A DNA stretch of 64,000 bases from Priestia iocasae (GTDB taxonomy: Bacteria > Bacillota > Bacilli > Bacillales > Bacillaceae_H): the NCBI RefSeq assembly GCF_016909075.1, contig NZ_JAFBFC010000004.1, positions 62,001 to 126,000 on the forward strand, written 5' to 3'. Made by a program: the position numbers and the translations under genes. Below are positions 17,196 through 25,500 of this stretch, piece after piece. Positions within the stretch are counted from its first letter, which is position 1, and the number at the start of each line of letters is the position of its first letter. The notes under the pieces were generated by a model. That model did no database searches, was not told the DNA's origin, and saw nothing but the letters and a program-made list of their open reading frames with translations.

Positions 17196-17355
17196 ACTAT
17201 GTAAGCACCTCCTTTTTCTTCTACATTCTATTTTACAAGAAAATGGAATAATGTGAAGGGGAGTTATTCAAGTATGGTGTATAACCGTACTTTGACTTAA
17301 TCTATCATATTTTACGTACGCTCTCGAAATAACTCATATAAAGGGGGAGATAAAA

Positions 17356-18231
17356 ATGAGTACGTCTATTTATCGAAGTGATGGTGGAAAGAAGGTTATT
17401 TTAAAACAGTATGAAGTGTACCTTAATACTTTTGATGTACAGGTTGAGCGAGAATACGTGAATACGAGATTTGGTCAAACGCATGTGTTGAAGTTAGGGA
17501 AAAAAGATGGTAAGCCTCTTTTTATCTTTCAAGGTGGAAATTGCGTAAATCCAATGACGCTTTCATGGTTTACGTCACTTGCTGATGAGTATTGCATATA
17601 TGCACCTGACACAATTGGACACCCCGGCTATAGTGAGGAAAGAAGAATATCTGCACAAGATGATAGTTTTGCACAGTGGATTTGTGATTTGTTAGCGCAT
17701 TTTCAAATTGAGAAATGTGCATTTGTTGGCCCATCTTATGGGGGAGGGATTATTTTAAGGCTCGCGACGTTTGCACCAGAAAAAATAGCATGTGCAGTAT
17801 TAGTTGCACCAGCTGGCGTTCAGCTAGGTTCCAAAGTGAAAATGATTCAGAAAGTGCTACTTCCTTTGCTCTTTCATAAAGTAGGAAGATCAGACAAGCA
17901 CTTAAGAAACTTAACAGATGCGATGTCAAACGGACAAATGAAGCAACTAGATCGAAATATTATCGGTCTTATTTTTACCCACGTCGTGCTTGAACAAGAC
18001 ATGCCGAAATTAACAACAAGGGAAGAGCTAACACATTATGAAGCTCCTACTCTTATTGTGACGGGTATGGATGACATCTTCTTTCCGCATCATAAGCTAG
18101 CGCCACGGGCAACGGAGTTATTTGGTCACTCATTAGAATATAAGCATTATAAAATGGGGCATTTTCCTTCTAACAGTGACATTAATCAACTAAATGCCGA
18201 TATTCTAACATTTTTACATACACATTATTAA
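17356..18231 (+). CDS. Alpha/beta-fold hydrolase
   Basis: The 291-residue protein has the fold's nucleophile elbow GPSYGG (Ser near residue 129), a catalytic Asp candidate in VTGMDDIFFP (near 236) and a His in KMGHFPSN (near 274). The oxyanion region is FQGGNCVNP near 57. No signal peptide is seen, so it is cytoplasmic. The substrate is unknown; esterases and acyl hydrolases share this pattern. The ATG follows AAAGGGGGAG and the gene ends before a long terminator. Confidence 0.88.
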   Translation: MSTSIYRSDGGKKVILKQYEVYLNTFDVQVEREYVNTRFGQTHVLKLGKKDGKPLFIFQGGNCVNPMTLSWFTSLADEYCIYAPDTIGHPGYSEERRISAQDDSFAQWICDLLAHFQIEKCAFVGPSYGGGIILRLATFAPEKIACAVLVAPAGVQLGSKVKMIQKVLLPLLFHKVGRSDKHLRNLTDAMSNGQMKQLDRNIIGLIFTHVVLEQDMPKLTTREELTHYEAPTLIVTGMDDIFFPHHKLAPRATELFGHSLEYKHYKMGHFPSNSDINQLNADILTFLHTHY

Positions 18232-18237
18232 TTAAAA

Positions 18238-18303
18238 ATGTGCCCTCTAAGGTAACACAGATTTTTTGTTTGTTCATCTGTCTACCTTAGAGGGCACATC
18301 TTT
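18238..18303 (+). terminator. Long hairpin terminator (17-bp perfect stem)
   Basis: ATGTGCCCTCTAAGGTA (18238-18254) pairs perfectly with its complement at 18283-18299, and ACAGAT / ATCTGT extends the stem inside the loop. It separates the alpha/beta hydrolase from the convergent lipoprotein remnant and PepSY gene. The stem is unusually long for a terminator. Confidence 0.75.
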
Positions 18304-18313
18304 ATTCACTTAA

Positions 18314-18486
18314 TCATTTTGATCTAATGGTGATGAGATCCACTTTTTGAGGTGATACGTCGTTAGAAGTTAGGATGTCAACCTCTACTAGTGAAGGAGA
18401 GGATGCGGCTTCTTTTGTTGTACAACCTGTTAACCTGTTACCACTACTAGTAAAATTGCAATAACCGCTACATACCACGTTCTCAT
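18314..18486 (-). pseudogene. Frameshifted lipoprotein gene (8-bp tandem duplication)
   Basis: An ATG at 18486, after AAGGAAGG, opens a lipoprotein signal (MRTWYVAVIAILLVVVTG) that stops early. The bases AACCTGTT occur twice in tandem (18424-18431 and 18432-18439, plus strand). Removing one copy restores the frame so that the signal reads through VVVTGCTTKEA with a lipobox Cys and continues to 18314 for a total of 54 residues. The mature start, VEVDILTSNDVSPQKVDL, resembles FixH/YtkA-like lipoproteins, but the protein is still much shorter than that family, so it is probably truncated as well. It lies 21 bp downstream of the PepSY gene in the same orientation. Confidence 0.7.
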
Positions 18487-18507
18487 AGGTGTTACCTTCC
18501 TTCTATA

Positions 18508-19896
18508 TTAATGTAGCCAAGCGTTAATACGTTTGACTTTCTGAAAAACAAAACGATCAAGTAAAAAGACAATGACAATGGATAGACCAACAAGCGGCAT
18601 AAGAACTCCCATTCCTAACATGATAAAAAAGACGACTTTTGTAATCATTTTATCTTTTGCCTTTGGTGGTGCTCCGACTTTTCCTTGTGGTTTGCGGTTA
18701 CGCCACATAAAAAAAGAGCTAATTGTGATAAAGATGAGTCCTACACAGACAAGTAGTCCGAGAATCTGATTCGCAAGGCCGAATAAGCGACCTTCATGTA
18801 AGGCAATTCCCATCGTAATCGCTTTTGCCATGATTCCGTAATCGTCAAAGCGTACGTCCGTTAAAATGGAACCTGAATATTGATCAATGTGTAACGTTGC
18901 GTTCTCTCCTGGACGTGTGTGTGAAGTTGCAATTGTGTACACACCTGTTTCACCTTGAGGCATTGAGATCGTATAGGGCTTTTTAATCTGATTCGTTTCA
19001 GCGATATGATTTACGTCTTCCAATGAAATCGGTACATATCCCTTTGTGTTTGATGTTGGAACAGATAGATTTTCTGAAGCCCACGGTACATCCTCTGCTA
19101 CATCTTTCGCTTTTATAACAGATTCTGGTTTTTCTCCAAAATTGAATGCAAATGCAGGATAACCTGTGTTTGTTGAATTTGCCACTTTATTGATTTGTTC
19201 TCCCAGGACACCTGACCACGGAAGTCCTGTTGCAATTAACACTAAAATTAATAAAGACAGCCAAAACGCAGGGACTGCATGCATATCACGCCAGAATGTC
19301 CGGCCTTTCGCATTAAATCGAGGTAAAATTGTTCCCCAAATCGATGCTTTGTTTCGAGGAAACCAAATATATAAGCCTGTGATTAACAAAATAACCGCCC
19401 AGCATGCAGCGAGCTCGACTAAGAGATTGGCAAATGTACCACCTATTAAAAGCTCACTATGAATCTTTTTAAAGATTTGAGTGAATTTTTCTTCATTTTT
19501 TAAGGAACCGATCACTTCACCGGTGTAAGGATTCACATAGACTGACAGCATGTCTCCTTTATTCAAAATACTCATTTCTATTGTTCGCTTTGGATCATCA
19601 TACGTTTTAAATGCTATCACAACAGCTTCAGGATACGCTTCTTTCACTGTAGAAATTTGATTTGCCTGAGATTGTATAGTCGTTCTACTTTCATCGACAT
19701 AATACAAGTCTTTGTAAAGTGTTGATTCGATTTGTGGTTTAAATAAATACACGGCACCACTGAACGCTAAAATTATGAGAAACGGTGCGAAGATAATGCC
19801 GGCATAAAAATGCCAACGCCAAACAGATTGAAAGAGAGAGGTTTTACTTTGTTTCTTTGTCGAACTTGGTTCCTGCTCCAATTTTAAAGCTTCCAT
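18508..19896 (-). CDS. PepSY-domain membrane protein (PepSY-associated TM family)
   Basis: The 462-residue protein has four long hydrophobic segments (about residues 30-52, 157-178, 209-230 and 375-395) and a further one near the C-terminus. Two extracytoplasmic PepSY regions lie between them (for example VNPYTGEVIGSLKN and IDQYSGSILTDVRFDDYG), with conserved His residues in KIHSELLIGG and ALHEGRLFG. Such proteins are found near iron or copper uptake genes and may act in metal reduction; the role is not established. The ATG at 19896 follows AAAGGAGAAAG. No convincing Fur box was found upstream. Confidence 0.85.
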   Translation of the reverse strand: MEALKLEQEPSSTKKQSKTSLFQSVWRWHFYAGIIFAPFLIILAFSGAVYLFKPQIESTLYKDLYYVDESRTTIQSQANQISTVKEAYPEAVVIAFKTYDDPKRTIEMSILNKGDMLSVYVNPYTGEVIGSLKNEEKFTQIFKKIHSELLIGGTFANLLVELAACWAVILLITGLYIWFPRNKASIWGTILPRFNAKGRTFWRDMHAVPAFWLSLLILVLIATGLPWSGVLGEQINKVANSTNTGYPAFAFNFGEKPESVIKAKDVAEDVPWASENLSVPTSNTKGYVPISLEDVNHIAETNQIKKPYTISMPQGETGVYTIATSHTRPGENATLHIDQYSGSILTDVRFDDYGIMAKAITMGIALHEGRLFGLANQILGLLVCVGLIFITISSFFMWRNRKPQGKVGAPPKAKDKMITKVVFFIMLGMGVLMPLVGLSIVIVFLLDRFVFQKVKRINAWLH

Positions 19897-20060
19897 TTTG
19901 CTTTCTCCTTTATGTATAAATTAGAACGTTTTCAAAAATGAATGGTAATAGAAAGTTGTGAAAAACAAATGAAGCTTTTGAGAAGTTTTAATGAAAGGGG
20001 TCATCAAGTAACAATTCGTTATTATTTGTTAGGTTTTTCTTATAAGAAAGAGGTACTAAT

Positions 20061-20080
20061 TGATTGAATGAATCAATCCC
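20061..20080. other. Gene-free gap with a small inverted repeat
   Basis: The 288-base gap 19897-20184 between the divergent PepSY and CwlK-like genes holds the repeat GATTG-AATGAAT-CAATC near 20061-20080. No promoter is clear enough to call. The repeat could be an operator, but the arms are only 5 bases. Confidence 0.25.
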
Positions 20081-20184
20081 TTTGTCAAATTTCAATTAGA
20101 ATAAACAGGTATATTTTTGTACTCGTAGGTGCTTGTCTCAAACCTTTCTCTCTTAACCTCATATAGTAGAGTAGGAGGGATATT

Positions 20185-20934
20185 TTGAGTACATTATTAG
20201 TTTATCTATTAGAAAGGTCAACAAAAGCTTTAGAAGGTGTTCACCCTTTTGTAGCCTCAAAGGCGATAGAACTTGTCAATCAAGCGTATGCAAATGGTAT
20301 TAATATTGCAGTAGTAAGTGGATATCGCTCATTTACAGAACAAGCTAAATTGTATGGACAAGGTCGTACAAGTTATCTGTATAACGGTGTGCAATATGGA
20401 AATCCAAAATTAAATCGCGTGACCAATGCGCAGCCTGGGTATTCTATGCATAATTACGGCCTAGCTTTTGATATTGCTGTGTTTACAGAAGATCGTAAAG
20501 CGATTTGGAGTGGAACAAGCTATGATAAAGTAGGTCGGCTAGGGCAAGCGCTTGGTCTCGAATGGGGAGGTGCGTGGAAAACCTTTGTTGATAAGCCTCA
20601 CTTTCAATACACGTTTGGACTGCGAACGGCTCAGCTTCGTGCGGGAGTTAAACCACCAGGGTTTGTTCCTGTTAATCAACAAATGCCACCTACGAATGCA
20701 GTATTATATCGTCTCACAACTGGCACATTTGCGACGGTTCAAGATGTTACAGCTGCGATGAATCGTGTGAAAAATCAGTTTCAGTGGGTTGTATATAAAA
20801 CGGAAGAACAAACAGAGTTAGGAACTCGCTATCGACTTGCGACTGGAACATTCGCTGGAAAAGACGATGCCGAAAAAGCGGCTCAAAAGCTTCGTGATAA
20901 GTTTGGATGGACTGTCTATGTGAACCTCGCATAA
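20185..20934 (+). CDS. CwlK-like L-Ala-D-Glu peptidase (M15/VanY family) with two SPOR-like repeats
   Basis: The N-terminal domain has the M15 zinc-peptidase ligands: SMHNYGLAFDIAVF (His near residue 91 and Asp near 98) and a second His in DKPHFQY. It opens with SGYRSFTEQAKLYGQGRT. These enzymes cut the peptide stem of peptidoglycan. The C-terminus carries two related repeats of about 35 residues (YRLTTGTFA...NQFQWVVYK and YRLATGTFA...DKFGWTVYV), which look like SPOR peptidoglycan-binding modules. The start is TTG at 20185 after TAGGAGGGATAT. No signal peptide is seen, which suggests a cytoplasmic or holin-dependent route, or a phage-endolysin origin. Confidence 0.88.
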   Translation: MSTLLVYLLERSTKALEGVHPFVASKAIELVNQAYANGINIAVVSGYRSFTEQAKLYGQGRTSYLYNGVQYGNPKLNRVTNAQPGYSMHNYGLAFDIAVFTEDRKAIWSGTSYDKVGRLGQALGLEWGGAWKTFVDKPHFQYTFGLRTAQLRAGVKPPGFVPVNQQMPPTNAVLYRLTTGTFATVQDVTAAMNRVKNQFQWVVYKTEEQTELGTRYRLATGTFAGKDDAEKAAQKLRDKFGWTVYVNLA

Positions 20935-20940
20935 GTAGGT

Positions 20941-20977
20941 AAAGACTCTATCGGGTGACGATGAGAGTCTTTTTTTA
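20941..20977 (+). terminator. Terminator after the CwlK-like gene
   Basis: AAAGACTCT / AGAGTCTTT stem (20941-20949 and 20964-20972) followed by TTTTT. Confidence 0.8.
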
Positions 20978-21011
20978 TTATAATAAAATAAAAAGGGAAA
21001 GGGCGAGAAGG

Positions 21012-21323
21012 ATGGAACGTTTTACAGAAAGAGCACTACATATTATTCAACAAATACCAGAAGGGAAAGTTATGACATATGGTCAAATCGCAGAACTCGC
21101 TGGTAGTCCAAGAGGCGCAAGGCAAGTGGTACGAATTCTTCATTCGATGAGTGACAAATACAAGCTCCCATGGCATCGAGTGATCAATGCGAAAGGGGAA
21201 ATTGCGTTGAAAGATGATGAATTAGTTCAAGTGCAAAAGCTTTCACTTGAGAGTGAAGGAATCGAACTTCTTGATGGTCATAAAGTAGATTTGAAGAAAT
21301 ATCAGGTTTCAACTGATAAATGA
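21012..21323 (+). CDS. Alkyltransferase-like (ATL) protein
   Basis: The 103-residue protein has the helix-turn-helix of the MGMT/Ogt C-terminal domain (VMTYGQIAELAGSPRGARQV). The active-site PCHRV is replaced by PWHRV (Trp near residue 54), the hallmark of ATL proteins. ATL proteins bind O6-alkylguanine in DNA without removing the alkyl group and flag it for nucleotide excision repair. The ATG at 21012 follows GGGCGAGAAGG; the frame is open further upstream to 20955, but that part overlaps the previous terminator. It ends before its own terminator. Confidence 0.9.
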   Translation: MERFTERALHIIQQIPEGKVMTYGQIAELAGSPRGARQVVRILHSMSDKYKLPWHRVINAKGEIALKDDELVQVQKLSLESEGIELLDGHKVDLKKYQVSTDK

Positions 21324-21329
21324 AGAAAG

Positions 21330-21368
21330 AAAGAGTTAAATCCTAAAAAAGCGATTTAGCTCTTTTTT
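21330..21368 (+). terminator. Terminator after the ATL gene
   Basis: GAGTTAAATC / GATTTAGCTC stem with one mismatch, followed by TTTTTT. Confidence 0.75.
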
Positions 21369-21426
21369 AGTTCGTAAAAGGAAATATGAGGTAAAATGAG
21401 CATAAGAGATATAAGGGGGAGAACAA

Positions 21427-21849
21427 ATGATACGACAAGCATACATACATGACCTTGAAGCGATGGTAGAGGTTGATAAACAAGTGATCGGACACGAGGG
21501 GAGAAGGAAGGAAATTGAGGAATCTATTAAACATGAGCAATGCTTAATTGCCATAAAAGATCATCAAGTGGCTGGATTTCTTCTATTTCATACTTCTTTT
21601 TTTGAGTGTAACTTTATTTCACTTATCATCGTGGCGCCAAATGAGCGACGAAAAGGGTATGCAACAGCGCTTATTCAACAATTCGAGAAAATGGCACCAA
21701 CGAAGAAAGTATTTTCGTCAACGAACGAATCCAATAAAACAATGCATCAAGTGTTTAGAGAAAACGGCTATGAACGAAGCGGAATTATTGAGAATTTGGA
21801 TGAAGGAGATCCAGAAATCGTTTATTTTAAACAAGTAGCAGCTAATTGA
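21427..21849 (+). CDS. GNAT-family N-acetyltransferase
   Basis: The 140-residue protein opens with IRQAYIHDLEAM and has the acetyl-CoA site IIVAPNERRKGYATALIQQFE (Q/R-x-x-G-x-A variant, near residue 61-81), followed by the terminal MHQVFRENGYERSGIIENLDEGDPEIVYFK element. The ATG follows AAGGGGGAG. It stands alone after a terminator. The substrate is unknown. Confidence 0.88.
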   Translation: MIRQAYIHDLEAMVEVDKQVIGHEGRRKEIEESIKHEQCLIAIKDHQVAGFLLFHTSFFECNFISLIIVAPNERRKGYATALIQQFEKMAPTKKVFSSTNESNKTMHQVFRENGYERSGIIENLDEGDPEIVYFKQVAAN

Positions 21850-22030
21850 ATCTGCTAGCGGCTTTCTTTGTGATGTTGAATGGATCGTATAGCAACAATG
21901 ACAAAAAAATGAATCTTTTTCCAAAAAACATCGTATAAAATGTATAGACAAATCCGTGGTTGCTTTTCTGAAAAAGAGAAATGATGATACGATTAAGATG
22001 ACCATTCGTAAAAAGGCAGGGGGAATGAGT

Positions 22031-22255
22031 ATGGCAAAGACTGTTTGTATAGGGCTAGCCTCTTTTGTGATTATGAGTGCATTATTACTTTTCATTGGAG
22101 CTACATGGAACATTAAGTGGCTAATGTTTCAGTTTTACAATGAAACAGCAACAGGATTCGAAGCGGGTGGTTCCGTTTTACCGTTTATCATTGCGATTAG
22201 CTTTAGTTATTTCATTGGTCGTTTATATGAAAAGTATGTGGTGAGAATTGATTAA
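22031..22255 (+). CDS. Small membrane protein, unknown
   Basis: The 74-residue protein has two hydrophobic segments (about residues 5-25 and 48-64). The ATG at 22031 is 6 bases after an AGGGGGA site; an in-frame ATG at 21956 is poorly placed. No family is recognised. It begins a run of three small membrane genes (to 23006) in the same direction. Confidence 0.55.
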   Translation: MAKTVCIGLASFVIMSALLLFIGATWNIKWLMFQFYNETATGFEAGGSVLPFIIAISFSYFIGRLYEKYVVRID

Positions 22256-22366
22256 AAAAGCTGTATGGAAAGAGCTAGTGAAATAGACATGGAGAAAAGA
22301 CCAGTCACAAAAGAATTACTACTGACAAAATTGTGAAAAATGATGTAGTAGAGAAGAGGCGTTTAT

Positions 22367-22552
22367 ATGAATAAAAAGCTAAATGTATTTATTTTGGTAC
22401 TGATTACGTTTAATTTTAGTCGTTATTTTACATACGTTACCATTCAAGGATCTAAAGAGCCGTATGATTTAAGTATGCTTATTTTAAATGGGATTGGCAT
22501 GATATTAGGTGTGTATGTGGTGTTTTTTAAAGAACATCGCAATAAAAAGTAA
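22367..22552 (+). CDS. Small membrane protein (61 aa), unknown
   Basis: Two hydrophobic segments (about residues 6-25 and 36-54) are joined by a short polar loop, with a basic tail (KEHRNKK). The ribosome binding site (GAGAAGAGG) is moderate. No family is recognised; the prediction rests on composition and placement. Confidence 0.5.
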   Translation: MNKKLNVFILVLITFNFSRYFTYVTIQGSKEPYDLSMLILNGIGMILGVYVVFFKEHRNKK

Positions 22553-22691
22553 GGTGGAATTGAGTCAAAAAAGTACATCATTCACTTTTTCACTTTTACT
22601 AGTTAGAACGACTCATTTTCTTCTTTTTTTCTACTGATCTATGGTATTTTTTGTATAATGAAAGTGTTTTTTTGGAAAATGGGAGGAATAA

Positions 22692-23006
22692 ATGGTGGGC
22701 TGTCTCGGTTCAATATTTAGAGGTTTACTATTTCTGGTAAGTATACTAGTCGTCATATTTGGTGGCTTCTTTTGTATCATGAATTTTTTTGGTGCTTTAT
22801 TTTCTGGAGAGTGGTCTAGTTTCTTAACCATTTTCTCTGTTTGGCTTGTGGCGAGTTATGCGCTTGGATGGCTTTTTGAAGGACCATGGAAAAAGGATGA
22901 TGTAGGAGAGGGTGAAAGCTGTCTTACCTTCTTGCTTTATTTATTAGTTATTGGTGTGTATCGCGTTGTGAATTGGTTTGGTCGATTGGTTTTCAGAATT
23001 AAATAA
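22692..23006 (+). CDS. Small membrane protein (104 aa), unknown
   Basis: The protein is highly hydrophobic with about three helices (residues 10-34, 40-62, 75-95) and aromatic-rich ends. The ATG follows GGGAGGAATAA. It ends just before a strong bidirectional terminator shared with the convergent symporter genes. No family is recognised. Confidence 0.65.
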   Translation: MVGCLGSIFRGLLFLVSILVVIFGGFFCIMNFFGALFSGEWSSFLTIFSVWLVASYALGWLFEGPWKKDDVGEGESCLTFLLYLLVIGVYRVVNWFGRLVFRIK

Positions 23007-23023
23007 TGCAATTTCTAATGACG

Positions 23024-23061
23024 AAAAAGGCCCTCATCTACTTTGAGAAGAGGGCCTTTTT
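23024..23061. terminator. Bidirectional terminator between small membrane gene and urea symporter operon
   Basis: AAAAAGGCCCTC (23024-23035) pairs perfectly with GAGGGCCTTTTT (23050-23061). A-rich and T-rich arms give T-runs on both strands. Confidence 0.9.
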
Positions 23062-23289
23062 CTATTCAGACTTTAACATCTCTACAATCGGACGGATTGT
23101 AATAACCACCCCTGCAATGACTAGCCATCCGAATGCAACATAGGTCCAGCCAGTAAAGAAGGATAAGCTATATTGATAGCCTGTAAGAAACATAATACCA
23201 GGCCAAAGAATGATGAATACCAGTGTTAATCCTAATGCCCAGCGTGTGCACATGATTGCGTCTTTATTTAATTGCTGTTGTGGTTCCAT
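23062..23289 (-). CDS. Small membrane partner of the sodium symporter
   Basis: The 75-residue protein has two hydrophobic segments, matching small partner proteins often encoded beside sodium:solute symporters. The chosen ATG at 23289 follows AAGGAGG, and the first 26 bases overlap the end of the symporter gene, which indicates coupling. A longer frame from 23337 lacks a ribosome binding site. Its role is probably assembly or stability of the transporter (inference). Confidence 0.7.
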   Translation of the reverse strand: MEPQQQLNKDAIMCTRWALGLTLVFIILWPGIMFLTGYQYSLSFFTGWTYVAFGWLVIAGVVITIRPIVEMLKSE

Positions 23290-24829
23290 ATGGAATAACC
23301 TCCTTATTTGTTGACTGAACGTCCATTTCTTCATCAAAACTTTTAAACTTATCTTTTAGCGAATCAAAGTCAAATTCCTGTTTGGCAACGAAGCCGTGAC
23401 CGATGGAGATGACTCCGCTAATGATAAAAACCGTCACGTTTCCAAAAAGCATCGGCTTCAGCTGACCGAGTGATTCCACGTTAATTTGGTCATACATCAC
23501 ATAAGCGGATGTTAGCCACACCGTTACGCCCCCAATCATTCCGCATAACGCCCCATAAAAAGAACCTTCATTTGTTGCGCGTTTCCACAGTAGGCCAAGT
23601 GTTAATGGAATGACTGCTCCACTCACGAAAATCCCCATTGCCATGTACACAAATCCAAGTCCAATTCCAACATAAAAGAGAAGGATTGAAAAGACACCCA
23701 TTGATAAACCAAATGCAAGCATTACTTTACGTGAGATGCTTAATAACTGTTTACTTGTTGCGTTTGGATTAATCGAGTGGCGATAAATATCGGTAACAAT
23801 AATGTTTGTCACTGCTGTAAGCTCGGCAGCACCTGTTGAAATGACCGCCATGAACAGCATGACTAAAAACAATACTGAGCCAATGGTGCCGAGTAAATGA
23901 GCTGCCATCACCGGAGCGACTGAATCAGGAGATGGCACTGAAATGCCAAGGCCCGCTGCACTTACGCCTAGAAAGGTTGCAATCGCAAATGGAATTGAGA
24001 ACCAAGCAATCCCTCCGTAAATGTAAGCTTTTGAAGCAGCTTTATCAGTACTTGCAATCGCGCGTTGCCAGTATGATTGATCAACAAACACGGTTCCAAA
24101 ATTTCCAATAATGTTAATCATGCCGAAAAATAAACCAGGTAATGATGCCATTGTTAACATGTATTGAGATTGAGGTAAGCTCTGTAAGCCTTCATAGATG
24201 GTTGTGACACCGAATTTGTAATAAACGGCTACGGCAAAAATGGTGAGAATAACGAAAATCATGACGGTATTGAAGTAGTCTGCAATGAAAGATGCTTTTA
24301 AGCCTCCAATCATTGTATAAATGGTGAAAGTGAGTGGAATTAAAAAGGCTGCGACAAAGATGTTCATACCAGTGAGAGAGTTTAAGGCAATTGCACCACC
24401 AAGAATAACCATTGATGTCACAATAATGTTTGTCATTAAAGCGAATGCCAGCATGAGCCGGTGATTCTTTTTATCAAAACGTTGTCCGATAAATTCTAAG
24501 AAGGTGTGTGCATTTGGTGCTTTTCGTTTTAAATGGATGGCTACAATGGCAAATAGTAATACTTGAATACAGGCTCCTGCTGCATACCAATAAGGTCCGC
24601 TAATTCCATACTGATAACCAGTAGAAGAAGACATCATAAGGGTAGCTGCCCATGTCCAAGCGGCGATAATGGAAGCACTTGCTAAACCAACGCCAACACT
24701 TCGACCTGCTGTACTAAATTGTTCAGCCGTCATGGCGGATTTTTGCTTGCGTTGCATCACCACGGTAAGAAGTGTAAAGAAAACCCCAAAACTTAGTAGC
24801 ATAATATAACCGGTACTTGTTGATAACAT
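23264..24829 (-). CDS. Sodium:solute symporter, DUR3-like (probable urea transporter)
   Basis: The 521-residue protein has about 13 membrane helices of the SSS family. The N-terminal part reads like DUR3 urea transporters: TAGRSVGVGLASASIIAAWTWAATL, SGPYWYAAGACIQVLLFAI and the KRKAPNAHTFLEFIG loop. The ATG at 24829 follows GGAGGAG. It is divergent from ureABC and carries two GlnR/TnrA-type boxes in its leader. Context and sequence pattern together suggest sodium-coupled urea uptake feeding the urease under nitrogen control; an allantoin or other solute is the alternative. Confidence 0.8.
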   Translation of the reverse strand: MLSTSTGYIMLLSFGVFFTLLTVVMQRKQKSAMTAEQFSTAGRSVGVGLASASIIAAWTWAATLMMSSSTGYQYGISGPYWYAAGACIQVLLFAIVAIHLKRKAPNAHTFLEFIGQRFDKKNHRLMLAFALMTNIIVTSMVILGGAIALNSLTGMNIFVAAFLIPLTFTIYTMIGGLKASFIADYFNTVMIFVILTIFAVAVYYKFGVTTIYEGLQSLPQSQYMLTMASLPGLFFGMINIIGNFGTVFVDQSYWQRAIASTDKAASKAYIYGGIAWFSIPFAIATFLGVSAAGLGISVPSPDSVAPVMAAHLLGTIGSVLFLVMLFMAVISTGAAELTAVTNIIVTDIYRHSINPNATSKQLLSISRKVMLAFGLSMGVFSILLFYVGIGLGFVYMAMGIFVSGAVIPLTLGLLWKRATNEGSFYGALCGMIGGVTVWLTSAYVMYDQINVESLGQLKPMLFGNVTVFIISGVISIGHGFVAKQEFDFDSLKDKFKSFDEEMDVQSTNKEVIPYGTTTAIK

Positions 24830-24849
24830 CTAACTCCTCCATTCTTTAA

Positions 24850-24888
24850 TGTCAGATAACCTTACAATATATGTTATAAAAATTAACA
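24850..24888 (-). promoter_or_regulatory. Two GlnR/TnrA-type boxes upstream of the DUR3-like symporter
   Basis: Two 17-bp matches to TGTNA-N7-TNACA occur: TGTCA-GATAACC-TTACA (24850-24866) and TGTTA-TAAAAAT-TAACA (24872-24888). Their centres are 22 bp apart, two helical turns. The consensus is that of the MerR-type nitrogen regulators GlnR and TnrA of Bacillus. A minus-strand TTGAAA-N17-TATGTT promoter overlaps the second box, which fits repression. Confidence 0.7.
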
Positions 24889-25102
24889 TAAACGTACAGT
24901 ATCATAATTTCAATTTATTGGCAATACTGAAATTTAAATAATGAAGAGTAGGGTTAATAAGTGAAAAGATAGAATAGTGAACGTTGTTTTTAAACTGGAA
25001 ATGATGCAAAGAACGTTTGTTTAGAAGGGTTTATTAATAATTTGTTCGTTTATTCTGATTGAGCTTTTTAATAAAATTCCATCATTTGGGTAAAAAAATG
25101 GT

Positions 25103-25130
25103 TGAAATAGTTAGAAAATTATATATAATT
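25103..25130 (+). promoter_or_regulatory. Candidate ureABC promoter
   Basis: TTGAAA (25103-25108) and TATAAT (25125-25130) are 16 bases apart; transcription would start near 25137, just upstream of the GlnR/TnrA-type box at 25143. The rest of the 353-base gap 24830-25182 shows no gene. Confidence 0.55.
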
Positions 25131-25142
25131 GGTTACATAACA

Positions 25143-25159
25143 TGTTAGTTTTTATAACA
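25143..25159 (+). promoter_or_regulatory. GlnR/TnrA-type box in the ureA leader
   Basis: TGTTA-GTTTTTA-TAACA matches TGTNA-N7-TNACA exactly and lies 23 bases before the ureA start, downstream of the -10 TATAAT at 25125-25130. A site placed after the promoter suits repression by roadblock. Confidence 0.7.
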
Positions 25160-25182
25160 TGAAATTGAAGGAGGGCTATCAT

Positions 25183-25500
25183 TTGAAATTAACAGAGGTC
25201 GAAAAAGAAAAGTTGTTAATTGTTGTTGCTGGCAACTTAGCGAAAGAACGAAAAGAGCGTGGAGTCTTACTTAATTATCCTGAAGCAATTGCATATATCA
25301 CATGTTTTGTGATGGAGCGAGCGCGTGATGGGAAAAGTGTGGCGGAAGTGATGGAGCTAGGAAAGCATGTTCTAACAGCTACTGATTTAATGGAAGGTGT
25401 ACCAGAAATGTTAGATAGCATTCAGGTGGAAGCGACATTCCCAGATGGTGTGAAGCTTGTGACAGTCCACAATCCTATATCTATGGAGGTAAAAGCATGA
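25183..25500 (+). CDS. ureA: Urease gamma subunit
   Basis: The 105-residue protein has the conserved UreA sequence ([38 protein letters not shown]). The start is TTG at 25183, 8 bases after AAGGAGGG; an upstream in-frame ATG at 25159 lies within the operator. Together with UreB and UreC it forms the nickel enzyme that hydrolyses urea to ammonia and carbamate. The stop codon overlaps the ureB start in ATGA. Confidence 0.97.
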   Translation: MKLTEVEKEKLLIVVAGNLAKERKERGVLLNYPEAIAYITCFVMERARDGKSVAEVMELGKHVLTATDLMEGVPEMLDSIQVEATFPDGVKLVTVHNPISMEVKA

